Shown: piece after piece, positions 1 through 6,410 of the stretch
How the letters are laid out: the number at the start of each line of letters is the position of its first letter
Position numbering within the stretch: position 1 is the first letter of the stretch
Assembly: GCA_022561415.1 (NCBI GenBank)
Contig: JADFRH010000138.1
Span: 1-6,544 of the forward strand
Length of the DNA: 6,544 nt
Direction: 5' to 3'
Source of the DNA: Planctomycetota bacterium
GTDB taxonomy: Bacteria; Planctomycetota; Phycisphaerae; UBA1845
The notes under the pieces: generated by a model
What the model was told of the DNA's origin: nothing
Database searches by the model: none
What the model saw: the letters and a program-made list of their open reading frames with translations, nothing else
Translations under genes and position numbers: made by a program

Positions 1-136
1 AAAGAGCTTTACCTATGTGGTCAATAGGGTTAAGGCAACTATGCCCCCAGCTAAGGCTCCAACCGTCTTTATCCGAAAATCATTTAATTCGAACAATGGA
101 GTGGAAGAATTCGGGTTTCATGTAAAAGGTTATTTT

Positions 137-151
137 TTCGTGAACCACGAA
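137..151. repeat. Short inverted repeat, 6-bp arms
   Basis: TTCGTG (137-142) and CACGAA (146-151) are perfect inverted arms around a 3-base spacer. A G-T pair and an A-T pair extend the stem outward by two. A run of T lies on the 5' side in the + direction, so it does not have the layout of an intrinsic terminator on either strand. It could be a protein-binding palindrome or chance. Confidence 0.35.
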
Positions 152-184
152 GATATGCTGATGAAGGTAATGTTTCATCACACG

Positions 185-202
185 CTTGATATTAAGATCA
201 AG
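185..202. repeat. Short inverted repeat, 6-bp arms, 6-base loop
   Basis: CTTGAT (185-190) and ATCAAG (197-202) are perfect inverted arms around ATTAAG. It lies in the AT-rich segment, inside the doubtful upstream ORF. A 6-bp palindrome of this kind may be chance; no T tract follows. Confidence 0.3.
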
Positions 203-216
203 TGGAAAGCAAAAGA

Positions 217-229
217 TTTCTCCCCCAAA
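217..229 (+). repeat. 13-base direct repeat, copy 1
   Basis: The 13 bases TTTCTCCCCCAAA occur here and again, identically, at 289-301, exactly 72 bases later. The two copies frame a 59-base interval holding two hairpins. The copies sit in different reading frames of their respective ORFs, so shared protein sequence does not explain them. A target-site duplication, microhomology at a junction, or slippage duplication are all possible. Confidence 0.6.
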
Positions 230-248
230 AAGTCAGCCAGTCTGACTT
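230..248. other. Small hairpin, 7-bp perfect stem
   Basis: AAGTCAG (230-236) pairs perfectly with CTGACTT (242-248) around the 5-base loop CCAGT. It starts immediately after the first copy of the 13-base repeat and ends 5 bases before the larger hairpin. In the + direction no T tract follows, so alone it is not terminator-like. Confidence 0.5.
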
Positions 249-253
249 AGCCT

Positions 254-291
254 CTGGGCGGGGGTAAAATCCCGCCCAGGTATTCAATTTT
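254..291 (+). terminator. Candidate intrinsic terminator (G+C-rich hairpin plus imperfect T tract)
   Basis: CTGGGCGGG (254-262) pairs perfectly with CCCGCCCAG (271-279), a 9-bp stem with eight G-C pairs and one T-A pair around an 8-base loop. The following 12 bases (280-291) contain seven T, ending in TTTT. This fits a Rho-independent terminator for transcription entering from the left, and the stem begins 3 bases after the stop of the doubtful upstream ORF. The T tract is interrupted, so termination may be weak. On the - strand there is no T tract, so a leftward terminator is unlikely. Confidence 0.5.
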
Positions 292-301
292 CTCCCCCAA
301 A
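289..301 (+). repeat. 13-base direct repeat, copy 2
   Basis: Second identical copy of TTTCTCCCCCAAA, 72 bases downstream of the first at 217-229. It falls exactly where base composition changes from AT-rich to G+C-rich, and where the upstream extension of the following gene begins to look like coding sequence. Confidence 0.6.
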
Positions 302-377
302 GAGAAAGCGGCGGAAGCGAAAGTCGGCACCGGGCGGCGGCGCGCAGGGAATTGACCTGGTCTCCGTCATTCTGCGT
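291..377 (+). other. Probable 5' coding extension without a start codon
   Basis: The frame of the gene that follows is open leftward from 378 back to a TGA at 243-245. From about 291 the translation looks like real protein: a highly basic stretch (KRKRRKRKS), a short Gly-rich linker, then IDLVSVILR running straight into the hydrophobic segment after the ATG at 378. Third codon positions here are mostly G or C, as in the downstream genes. No ATG, GTG or TTG occurs in this frame upstream of 378; ATT and CTG codons are the only weak alternatives. Basic residues just before a membrane segment are what a signal anchor needs, so the native start was probably upstream and appears lost, or an unusual start is used. 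Confidence 0.5.
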
Positions 378-1277
378 ATGTGTTACGCCGCGTTCTTGTT
401 GAGCGTAGTGATCTTCGTCGGCGACCGGTATGTGATGCCGCACTTCCGGGAGTCCGGAGCGGCTCCCGAACGTGTGGACCAAGGCGCCGCGACTGATCCG
501 GATCATGAGTTGCCGGTGCGGCGAAAGAGGCGCGACGTTCCGTCGACACCGCGCCTGGGACTGACGACGCGAAACAAGGCGATCGGGCTGTATGTGAACT
601 CCACACCGCCAAGCGCAGTCGCGTATTGTCTCGACGAGTCGCGCGCACCGGATGCGGGGAGAATTCACGACATCAAGGGCAGCGCCAAGGTATTGGCGAA
701 CGGCGCGTCGCTAAGCGTCGCGGACGGGATCTATGTGGTGGAGGTGGTGCTGCCGTGGAACGATCCGAATCTGAATGATTCGACCCTGCCCTATTTCTCG
801 CAGTACCGCGAGTTTCGGCGGGCGATCGAGTATGCGTCCGACGAGAAACGAAGGGACTTGCTCGAAGAATACTTCGTCCCCGACGGCGCGGTCGAGGTGT
901 TCATCGATCAGACGCCGGATCAAATATACATCGTGCGGCGGTTCACCGGCATTCGCGTACGCGACGGTCGGTCGCACGGTGTACGAGCACTGTTTCTGCC
1001 GAAGGTGGCAGACGAGAGCGGCGCCGCATTCTCGATTCAGTCCCTCGTCAAGCATTATCTCCCGAAGGAGAAAGTGTACGGGTTCAACCGGGTCCACGTG
1101 CAGAGCGAGTTGGATTATTACGAGGTCTCGGTGACTGATCGCGAGGCGATTTTGGAGGCGCTGGCGACCGCCGGTACGGCGCCATACGTAACGCGCGATG
1201 GTCGGACCCGGCTGTTCAGTATCGGGATCAACGACGGAGCGTTCTCGGCCAGAATCATCCGTGACGACGCGGGATGA
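378..1277 (+). CDS. Membrane-anchored protein of unknown function
   Basis: I do not recognise this family. From the ATG the product is 299 residues. Residues 3-14 are hydrophobic and, with the coding-like codons just upstream (LVSVILR), make a single membrane-spanning segment of about 21 residues, preceded by Lys/Arg-rich sequence, so an N-in, C-out signal anchor is likely. Residues 21-60 are polar and contain a basic patch (RRKRRD). About residues 62-299 form a mixed alpha/beta soluble part with motifs such as DGIYVVEVVLPWNDP and EEYFVPDGAVEVFIDQ, presumably outside the cytoplasmic membrane. No ribosome-binding site precedes 378, so the annotated start is only the first available ATG and the real N terminus is probably longer. 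The stop overlaps the DUF503 start by 4 bases (ATGA), implying translational coupling. In many bacteria infB occupies the place before DUF503, but nothing here resembles IF-2: there is no GTPase motif. Confidence 0.75.
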   Translation: MCYAAFLLSVVIFVGDRYVMPHFRESGAAPERVDQGAATDPDHELPVRRKRRDVPSTPRLGLTTRNKAIGLYVNSTPPSAVAYCLDESRAPDAGRIHDIKGSAKVLANGASLSVADGIYVVEVVLPWNDPNLNDSTLPYFSQYREFRRAIEYASDEKRRDLLEEYFVPDGAVEVFIDQTPDQIYIVRRFTGIRVRDGRSHGVRALFLPKVADESGAAFSIQSLVKHYLPKEKVYGFNRVHVQSELDYYEVSVTDREAILEALATAGTAPYVTRDGRTRLFSIGINDGAFSARIIRDDAG

Positions 1278-1555
1278 TCGTCGGCGTGCTTACGGTGGAG
1301 TTTGCCGTTCTTGAGGCGCGCAGCCTCAAGGACAAGCGGCGTGTGCTGGTGAGTGTGAAGCAGCGGCTACGCAATCGCTTCAACGTTTCCGTCGCGGAGG
1401 TGGAGTTTCACGACATGCCCAAGCGGTGTCGCCTGGCGCTGGCCATGGTGTCGAATGAGGCGCGGGGGCTGCACTCTCAACTGGATCTCATGGTCGAGTT
1501 GATGCGCCGGGCACCGGGGCTTTCGCTACTGGATTACCAGCGCGAACTGTTCTAG
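1274..1555 (+). CDS. ylxP: DUF503 / YlxP family protein
   Basis: A 93-residue protein matching the DUF503 family (YlxP in Bacillus subtilis) by its N-terminal strand MIVGVLTVEF, the hallmark RSLKDKRRVL at residues 16-25, RLRNRFNVSVAEV at 31-43, and the strand LALAMVSNEA near residue 54. The usual length is about 90-100 residues, so it looks complete. The family's biochemical role is poorly defined; its regular position beside infB and rbfA suggests a part in ribosome assembly or translation, and it is expected in the cytoplasm. The conserved motif tract normally continues with an Asp (here FHD at 45-47). The start is fixed by the family's N terminus and by the ATGA overlap with the preceding gene; only a weak GCGGG touches the ATG, fitting translation by re-initiation. 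rbfA follows after 56 bases. Confidence 0.9.
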   Translation: MIVGVLTVEFAVLEARSLKDKRRVLVSVKQRLRNRFNVSVAEVEFHDMPKRCRLALAMVSNEARGLHSQLDLMVELMRRAPGLSLLDYQRELF

Positions 1556-1600
1556 CGCACCACGGGTTCATGGTGGAAGTTACGGCTACGGCGACTATTC

Positions 1601-1606
1601 GAGAGG
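1601..1606 (+). promoter_or_regulatory. Ribosome-binding site that decides the rbfA start
   Basis: GAGAGG, within GAGAGGGG at 1601-1608, sits 5 bases before the ATG at 1612. The in-frame ATG at 1570 has no purine-rich sequence in front and would add 14 residues not typical of RbfA, so 1612 is preferred. Confidence 0.7.
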
Positions 1607-1611
1607 GGATT

Positions 1612-2076
1612 ATGCGGCCTTATCGGAAAGAGAAAATAGCCAGTGTCATTCGGCAGGTCGTCAGCGAGGCGATTGCCCACAAGCTGCACGATCCGCGTGT
1701 CGACATGCTGACGACGGTCACGCGGGTCGAGATGGCGGCGGATCTGCTGATCGCCAAGGTGTTTCTCACTGTTGCCGGCGGCGAGGCGATCGAGCGCCGG
1801 ACGCTGAAGGGCGTAGTCAGTGCGGGCGGTTTCCTGCAGCGGCAGGTTGCCAGGGAGTTGCAGATTCGTCACTGTCCGACCTTGCAGTTCGAGATCGATC
1901 GTCAGGAGAAGGGCGCCCGGCGGACGCTTTCGGTTCTGGCGGAGAATCTCCGTCAGGATCCCACTCTCCGCGATGCGGTCGACGATTCGCAGGCAGCCAC
2001 AGCGGAGCAGGACTTTACGCCAAGGAAAGAATTGGATTCCGGCGTGCCGGATCAATCGCAGGATATGGATCCATGA
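1612..2076 (+). CDS. rbfA: Ribosome-binding factor A (30S maturation factor)
   Basis: RbfA is a small KH-fold protein that binds the 30S subunit near the 5' end of 16S rRNA and helps its late maturation; it acts in the cytoplasm. The 154-residue product starts MRPYRKEKIA, like the usual RbfA N-terminal helix, followed by the conserved HKLHDPRVDMLTTVTRVEM at about 23-41, the strand LLIAKVFLTV at 45-54, the helix SAGGFLQRQVARELQIRHCP at 70-89 with the family's Gly-containing turn, and the final strand LQFEIDR at 91-97. The core ends near residue 112, which is the usual size; a polar, acidic tail of about 42 residues follows with no recognisable domain. An alternative ATG at 1570 would lengthen the N terminus but lacks a ribosome-binding site. 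The stop overlaps the next gene's ATG by 4 bases. Confidence 0.93.
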   Translation: MRPYRKEKIASVIRQVVSEAIAHKLHDPRVDMLTTVTRVEMAADLLIAKVFLTVAGGEAIERRTLKGVVSAGGFLQRQVARELQIRHCPTLQFEIDRQEKGARRTLSVLAENLRQDPTLRDAVDDSQAATAEQDFTPRKELDSGVPDQSQDMDP

Positions 2077-2729
2077 AAAACGGAACACTCTATGCGGGGA
2101 GGCTCAAACGAGCCTATTCTAAACAGCGTCAGACGGTCACGAAGTCGGACATTCCGGATCTGATGGATCCGTTCACGTGCATGGCGACCGCCGTATTGGC
2201 GGAGGAATCGACCGAGGTTGAGGCGAAGCGGGCGGTCGGTCGCATTCTCGAAACGATGGTCGACTGGAACGAGGTTCGCGTCTCCGATGGCATCGAGCTC
2301 AACCGGGCCGCGGGAAACACGATGCGACAAGGGGTCCGGCGCTGTGAGAAACTGATTGCGGCAATCCAGTCGGTGTTCGACAACGAAAACCGGCTTTCAC
2401 TCGATCGCCTCAAGAGTGTCGGGCGTCGCGACGCGCGTCAGTACCTGGAGAACCTCGACGGCGTGAGCGAGTATGTGGTGGCGTCCGTGTTGCTATGGGG
2501 CCTCGGAGGGCACGCGATACCGGTCAACGATCGTCTGCTGAACGCCTTGCGCGAGGCGGATGTCGTGTTTCCCACGGCGACCCGTGCAGAGGTTCAGGCC
2601 TTTATCGAGCGGCACATCAGTGCGTCCGACGGAAAGCGTTTCTGCATCGTGATGCGATCCTACTCGCCGAAGAAATCGCAGACGTCAAGAAAACACGCGA
2701 CCGCGAAGAAGCGAGCGAAATCCACTTGA
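2073..2729 (+). CDS. HhH-GPD (endonuclease III fold) protein lacking catalytic residues
   Basis: The 218-residue product aligns by eye with endonuclease III (Nth), a base-excision-repair glycosylase: DPFTCMATAVLAEEST (32-47) matches the first helices, and LDGVSEYVVASVLLWGLG (128-145) is the helix-hairpin-helix, followed by AIPVNDRLLNAL (148-159). In E. coli Nth the hairpin reads LPGVGRK with catalytic Lys120, and Asp138 lies 18 residues on. Here the equivalent positions are Tyr134 and Asn152, at the same spacing. The C-terminal four-cysteine Fe-S loop is absent; the only cysteines are 36, 91 and 191. The last 20 or so residues are a Lys-rich tail. DNA binding is plausible, but normal glycosylase/AP-lyase chemistry is not expected. 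Asp153, next to the substituted position, is the only obvious candidate replacement. It overlaps rbfA by 4 bases, so its translation is probably coupled to it. The fold assignment is fairly secure; the function is unknown. Confidence 0.75.
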   Translation: MKNGTLYAGRLKRAYSKQRQTVTKSDIPDLMDPFTCMATAVLAEESTEVEAKRAVGRILETMVDWNEVRVSDGIELNRAAGNTMRQGVRRCEKLIAAIQSVFDNENRLSLDRLKSVGRRDARQYLENLDGVSEYVVASVLLWGLGGHAIPVNDRLLNALREADVVFPTATRAEVQAFIERHISASDGKRFCIVMRSYSPKKSQTSRKHATAKKRAKST

Positions 2730-2739
2730 TCACCGCAAC

Positions 2740-2744
2740 GGGAG
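2740..2744 (+). promoter_or_regulatory. Ribosome-binding site deciding a GTG start
   Basis: GGGAG lies 7 bases before the GTG at 2752, good spacing. The later in-frame ATG at 2767 is too far from it. The ATG at 2803 would give a more typical 24-residue lipoprotein signal peptide but has only a weak GAAAG upstream. Confidence 0.55.
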
Positions 2745-2751
2745 ATGAGGC

Positions 2752-5700
2752 GTGCCCTTGCCAAGAATGAAACGTAGTCCCCTGCGCCACGAAAGCGAAC
2801 CGATGCTATCAAGACTTCTCGGCCGTGGTGTCGTCTCCGGCGTCTGCGTAACACTTCTTATCGCGCTTCCCGGCTGCCGCTCGAGCGGGACGGCACGGGA
2901 CGCCGATCCCCAAGGCGCGGTCGCAGGCGCGACGGACATCGATCTCCAGCGGGCGCGTCTTCCTCTCTCGAAGATCGAGCCGCACGTCGAAAGGCCCACC
3001 CGGCCCGCCGACCACAAGCCCCTGTCACAGCGCGCGGCGCGGCAGATTCCCAAGGCCCGGAAGCTCATCGACCAGCAGCGATACACCGAAGCCGCCATCG
3101 AACTGGAGCGAGCGCTCCGCTATGATCCGCGGCACCCGGACATTCATCGAACGCTCGCCTCCCTTCACTGGGAAGCCGGCAACCTCGAGCGCGCCCGCAG
3201 CCACGCCACACGGGCTTTGGAATCCAATCCCGACGACGCCGTGTCGCACTACATTCGGGGGCGCTACCTGGCGAGGAACGGCGATCACATCGGGGCGATT
3301 CAGGATTTCCGCACGGCCACTCTGTGCAGCGACTATTCAAGCCGCCCGCAGATCGCCGCGCTGTGCCGTTATCACCTGGCTGCGGCGCTCCAAGAGGAGG
3401 GCTATCTCGAAGCCGCTCTTCGGCAGTACGGATTACACCGACGCGCGGTTGCCCAACTCGATCGCCCGCCCGGCAAGCCGGTTTTACCGGTCGCCGAGCC
3501 CGAGCTGCAGGCGCTGGTCGATCACGGGCATCGCGTGGTCCTCGAGGCCATGTCGGAGATTCATCAGACCCTGGGACGTTTCACCCAAGCGGCTGCCGCG
3601 CTCGAGCCTCTGATCGCCGAGCGTTCGACCGACCTCGCACTCTCACTGCGTTACGCTCGTCTCTTGCTACGCGCCAAGCGCTTCCACGAAGCGATTGCCG
3701 CGGTAAGGGAAATTACCTCTGACGATGATGAGGTGGTCGCTCTGCTCTTCGATATCTACCGCACCCAGGGGAAGCCGCTAAAGATCGTGGACGAGCTTCG
3801 CACGCGCTTGGCCGGACGTCCCGACAATGAAAATGCCTTGCTCCAACTCGCGAACATGCTCTTGGAGCTGGAGCGCAATGCCGAGGCACGCACGGAGTTG
3901 GAGCGTTTCCTCGCGAGGCATCCAGAGGCGGCTGGCGCCCGTTTATCGCTGGTCGAGGTTCTTGCCGGCGCCGGTGATTGGGGTTCTGCGTATCACGTGA
4001 GCGCCGCGGGGATTGAGCTGGACGCGAACACGATAGAGTCCCTGGCGGAAACCTTGGGCAAGGTGGCGTCCGGGCAAGGCCCGCTCGTGCCCGCCGCCGC
4101 ATTGGATCTGCGCAACGTCGATTCGGTTACCGCCTACCTCGTCGCGCGGGTGGCGCTCGAGCTGGACCGGATTGACGAAGCCCGACACTGGCTGAACAGG
4201 GCGTACGAGCTTCGCCCGCATTTCTTGCCGGCACGCATTGCACTGGCACGTTTGCTTCTGAATCGCTATCGCTACGACGAGGCCCTGGCGATCGCGGCTC
4301 GCGCGAACGACGTCACACCCGATGGCCTCGAACTGGAACTGATTCTCGGCGCCGTCCACGAACGATTGGATCAGGCCGACGAGGCGGAGCGACACTACAA
4401 AGCGGCCATGCAGCTCAAACGATCCGACATGCGGGCGATGTTCGCGCTGGCCAAACTCTTCCGCAGCAGTGGGCAACACCTGCGCTCCCAGCGCCAGCTT
4501 CGCGCATTGATCCAGATCGACCCGGACCACGAAGCGGCGCGTGAAATGCTCGCGTACGTTTATCTGAGCGAGGGAAAACGCGACGTCGCCCTGGAAGAGT
4601 TCAAGGAACTCTCCCGGCGCGCCGTCAACCCCGCAGTCAAGACACGTTGCGATGCCCTTCGGGACTACGTATTCACCCTGGAATCAGACCTGGAACGGTT
4701 CCGTGAGGTGCTTCGCGGCGGAATGGAAGAGCACGGCTCGGATGCCGTTACGTGGCTCGCGATTGCCGACAGCCATAACATTGATCGTGAGCCTGAGGAG
4801 CGCGCGGCCGCTTATCGCAACGCACTTCGCGACGATCCACACAACGAAGACGCTGCTATCGGCCTGATCACCACGGCCAGTCGCCTACTCGAATTCGAGG
4901 AGGCGACGCGGCAGCTCGAGACACTCGTACGCCGGCGTCCGAATCGTTTCGGCTGGCGGCTTTCGTCACGGGGCGGTTCGCCGGGTCTGATTGATCTCTA
5001 CTGGATCATTCAGGACTTCGACGCCGCCCTACGCGTTCTCGACGAGCTGGAGCGGCGGGAAGAACTGCCGGATAATTGGCGCCGGCTCTTTCGCGTGGCC
5101 GGAATCGACACGCTTCGCTCGGCGGGACGGGAAGAAGAGCTGACGGCACAGCTTACGACCTGGATTGCCGAGGCGGATGACCCGAGGCTCTACCGCCTCA
5201 TGCTGGCGAACGAGCACCTTCGCCGCGAGGAATACGCCAAGGCGGCTCCGCTTCTGGACACCGAGTATCAGAAATCTCCGGACGATTCTCGTACGCTGGC
5301 CAGGCTGGTGACGGCGCTGACGAGATCGGGACGGGAGGCGCGCGCGGAGCAACTCGTTCTCGACTGGCTCGCTCGCGATCCGGACAACGATAACGCCCTC
5401 CTGTTATTGGTCGGCCTTATGCTCGAGCGCGAACGCTTTGACAATGCGATCGAGCTGCTTCGCAGCCGGCTCATCGATACGCTCGATCGGGAGGTCTTTC
5501 AGAACCGATTGATCGCCGCGCTGGCTCAGGCCGAGCGCTTTGACGAGAGCCTCGAACTCATCGAGACGCTGATCGATCAGGTCGACGCCATCTTCGCCAC
5601 ACCGCAGAATCTGCGCGCGCGCCGTATGGTGCAACCGCTGGACCCCGACAACGCGATGTTCCTGCCGAGCGAACCCTACACCGAGGATCGGCTGCAACGG

Positions 5701-6369
5701 CGTATGATCGACCTGCGGTTGCGTCTGGCCGGCACCATGATTCTGGCCAAGGAGTTCCGATCGGCCCGGCGTCAGCTCAACGCCTGGCTGGAGGACACAA
5801 CGGATCCGACTGAGCGCGTCTGGTATCTCGAGCGCATTGCCCGCTGCCTGCGGGGCGAGGGGGACGAGGAGGCCGCTTCCGACGCCATTGCCAAGGCTCT
5901 GGCGCTGCGTCCTAAGTTTCCCAGCTTCAACAACGACGTGGCCTACGGCTGGATCGACAAGGGTCTACATTTGCAGAAGGCCGAACCCATGATACGGTTC
6001 GCCGTGTCGAGCAGCCCGCGAAACGCCGCCTATCTCGACACCTATGGCTGGTTGCTCTACAAGAAGGGCGACTTCGAGACCGCGACGAAGTGGCTGGTGC
6101 GGGCCAAGGTCGCCAACCGCGAAGGGGATCCGGTGATTCACGATCATCTGGGCGACACCGCGTGGCGCTTGTCGCGCAAGGAGGAAGCCATCGAGCATTG
6201 GAAGCAGGCCGTCGTCATCGTGGGTGAGCGCGAGGAAGAGCGTATGTCCGATGACGAGCGGCGCGTTCGAGACACGACGCCGGGCAAGATCGACGCGGCC
6301 CAGGCGGGCGACGAGCCGGAGGTTGCAGCGCTGGGCGAAGCGTCCGAAACCGGCGGCGGTGACGACTAG
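2752..6369 (+). CDS. Large tetratricopeptide-repeat (TPR) lipoprotein
   Basis: A 1205-residue protein, probably exported and lipid-anchored. Residues 19-41 form a signal peptide (basic LSRLLGR, then hydrophobic VCVTLLIAL) ending in a lipobox-like LPGC with Cys42 as the modified residue; Pro at -2 is unusual. A proline-rich linker runs to about residue 92. From about 96 to 1160 I count roughly 25 TPR-type helix pairs of about 34 residues, for example 96-129, 129-162, 163-196, 360-393, 491-524, 560-593, 846-879, 1092-1126 and 1127-1160, with typical A/G/Y/P positions ([33 protein letters not shown]). Non-TPR insertions occur near 733-748 and 945-984. The tail 1161-1205 is acidic and Gly-rich, likely disordered. 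TPR arrays are protein-binding scaffolds, so the partner is unknown. The C-terminal repeats resemble those of large envelope TPR lipoproteins such as Pseudomonas LbcA, but that is an impression. It starts 22 bases after the preceding gene and is probably co-transcribed. Confidence 0.9.
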   Translation: MPLPRMKRSPLRHESEPMLSRLLGRGVVSGVCVTLLIALPGCRSSGTARDADPQGAVAGATDIDLQRARLPLSKIEPHVERPTRPADHKPLSQRAARQIPKARKLIDQQRYTEAAIELERALRYDPRHPDIHRTLASLHWEAGNLERARSHATRALESNPDDAVSHYIRGRYLARNGDHIGAIQDFRTATLCSDYSSRPQIAALCRYHLAAALQEEGYLEAALRQYGLHRRAVAQLDRPPGKPVLPVAEPELQALVDHGHRVVLEAMSEIHQTLGRFTQAAAALEPLIAERSTDLALSLRYARLLLRAKRFHEAIAAVREITSDDDEVVALLFDIYRTQGKPLKIVDELRTRLAGRPDNENALLQLANMLLELERNAEARTELERFLARHPEAAGARLSLVEVLAGAGDWGSAYHVSAAGIELDANTIESLAETLGKVASGQGPLVPAAALDLRNVDSVTAYLVARVALELDRIDEARHWLNRAYELRPHFLPARIALARLLLNRYRYDEALAIAARANDVTPDGLELELILGAVHERLDQADEAERHYKAAMQLKRSDMRAMFALAKLFRSSGQHLRSQRQLRALIQIDPDHEAAREMLAYVYLSEGKRDVALEEFKELSRRAVNPAVKTRCDALRDYVFTLESDLERFREVLRGGMEEHGSDAVTWLAIADSHNIDREPEERAAAYRNALRDDPHNEDAAIGLITTASRLLEFEEATRQLETLVRRRPNRFGWRLSSRGGSPGLIDLYWIIQDFDAALRVLDELERREELPDNWRRLFRVAGIDTLRSAGREEELTAQLTTWIAEADDPRLYRLMLANEHLRREEYAKAAPLLDTEYQKSPDDSRTLARLVTALTRSGREARAEQLVLDWLARDPDNDNALLLLVGLMLERERFDNAIELLRSRLIDTLDREVFQNRLIAALAQAERFDESLELIETLIDQVDAIFATPQNLRARRMVQPLDPDNAMFLPSEPYTEDRLQRRMIDLRLRLAGTMILAKEFRSARRQLNAWLEDTTDPTERVWYLERIARCLRGEGDEEAASDAIAKALALRPKFPSFNNDVAYGWIDKGLHLQKAEPMIRFAVSSSPRNAAYLDTYGWLLYKKGDFETATKWLVRAKVANREGDPVIHDHLGDTAWRLSRKEEAIEHWKQAVVIVGEREEERMSDDERRVRDTTPGKIDAAQAGDEPEVAALGEASETGGGDD

Positions 6370-6394
6370 GCTACTTCGGCGAAATCAGAGCCGA

Positions 6395-6401
6395 CGAGGG
6401 A
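6395..6401 (+). promoter_or_regulatory. Ribosome-binding site of the yebC-family gene
   Basis: CGAGGGA ends 9 bases before the ATG at 6411, acceptable spacing. The 41-base gap after the TPR gene holds only a weak 5-bp hairpin (6376-6380 with 6390-6394) with no T tract, so I see no terminator separating the genes and read-through is likely. Confidence 0.55.
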
Positions 6402-6410
6402 ATCAACAAT

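Larger units (their letters stand above)
1..250. other. AT-rich segment with a possible 3'-partial + strand ORF
   Basis: By hand count 96 of the first 240 bases are G or C (40%), against about 60% in the downstream genes. One + strand frame is open from base 2 to a TAG at 248-250, 82 codons, with no start needed because it enters from the window edge. Its product is basic and resembles no family I recognise; the last residues read KKSASLT. An 82-codon open frame in AT-rich DNA is mildly suggestive of coding but not proof. The other frames on both strands are broken by stops. It could be the tail of an upstream gene, an AT-rich intergenic region, or foreign or chimeric DNA joined to the G+C-rich cluster. 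I favour intergenic or foreign DNA and assign no function. Confidence 0.35.

Noticed and set aside
13..96. Minus-strand 27-codon frame with a TTG start and a hydrophobic end (ALAGGIVALTLL) in the AT-rich segment
   Set aside because: Too short, rare start, a stop just upstream and no clear ribosome-binding site; it overlaps the longer + strand open frame and cannot be separated from chance.
222..298. Possible RNA switch in which the G5 run of the large hairpin (260-264) pairs with the C5 runs of the repeats (222-226 or 294-298)
   Set aside because: Only 5 bp in each alternative with no extension on either side, far weaker than the 9-bp hairpin; not enough to propose a switch.
198..668. Long minus-strand frame opposite the unknown membrane protein gene
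   Set aside because: The + strand has the coding-like protein, matching composition and ATGA coupling; the reverse product is Arg/Ser-rich low-information sequence typical of a shadow frame in G+C-rich DNA.
1558..1575. Small hairpin between the DUF503 and rbfA genes (1558-1562 with 1571-1575)
   Set aside because: Only 5 bp around an 8-base loop and no T tract; it does not look like a terminator or a regulated leader.
3943..4530. Minus-strand 195-codon frame inside the TPR gene
   Set aside because: The + strand frame carries regular TPR repeats throughout this stretch; the reverse frame is a by-product of G+C-rich codon bias.
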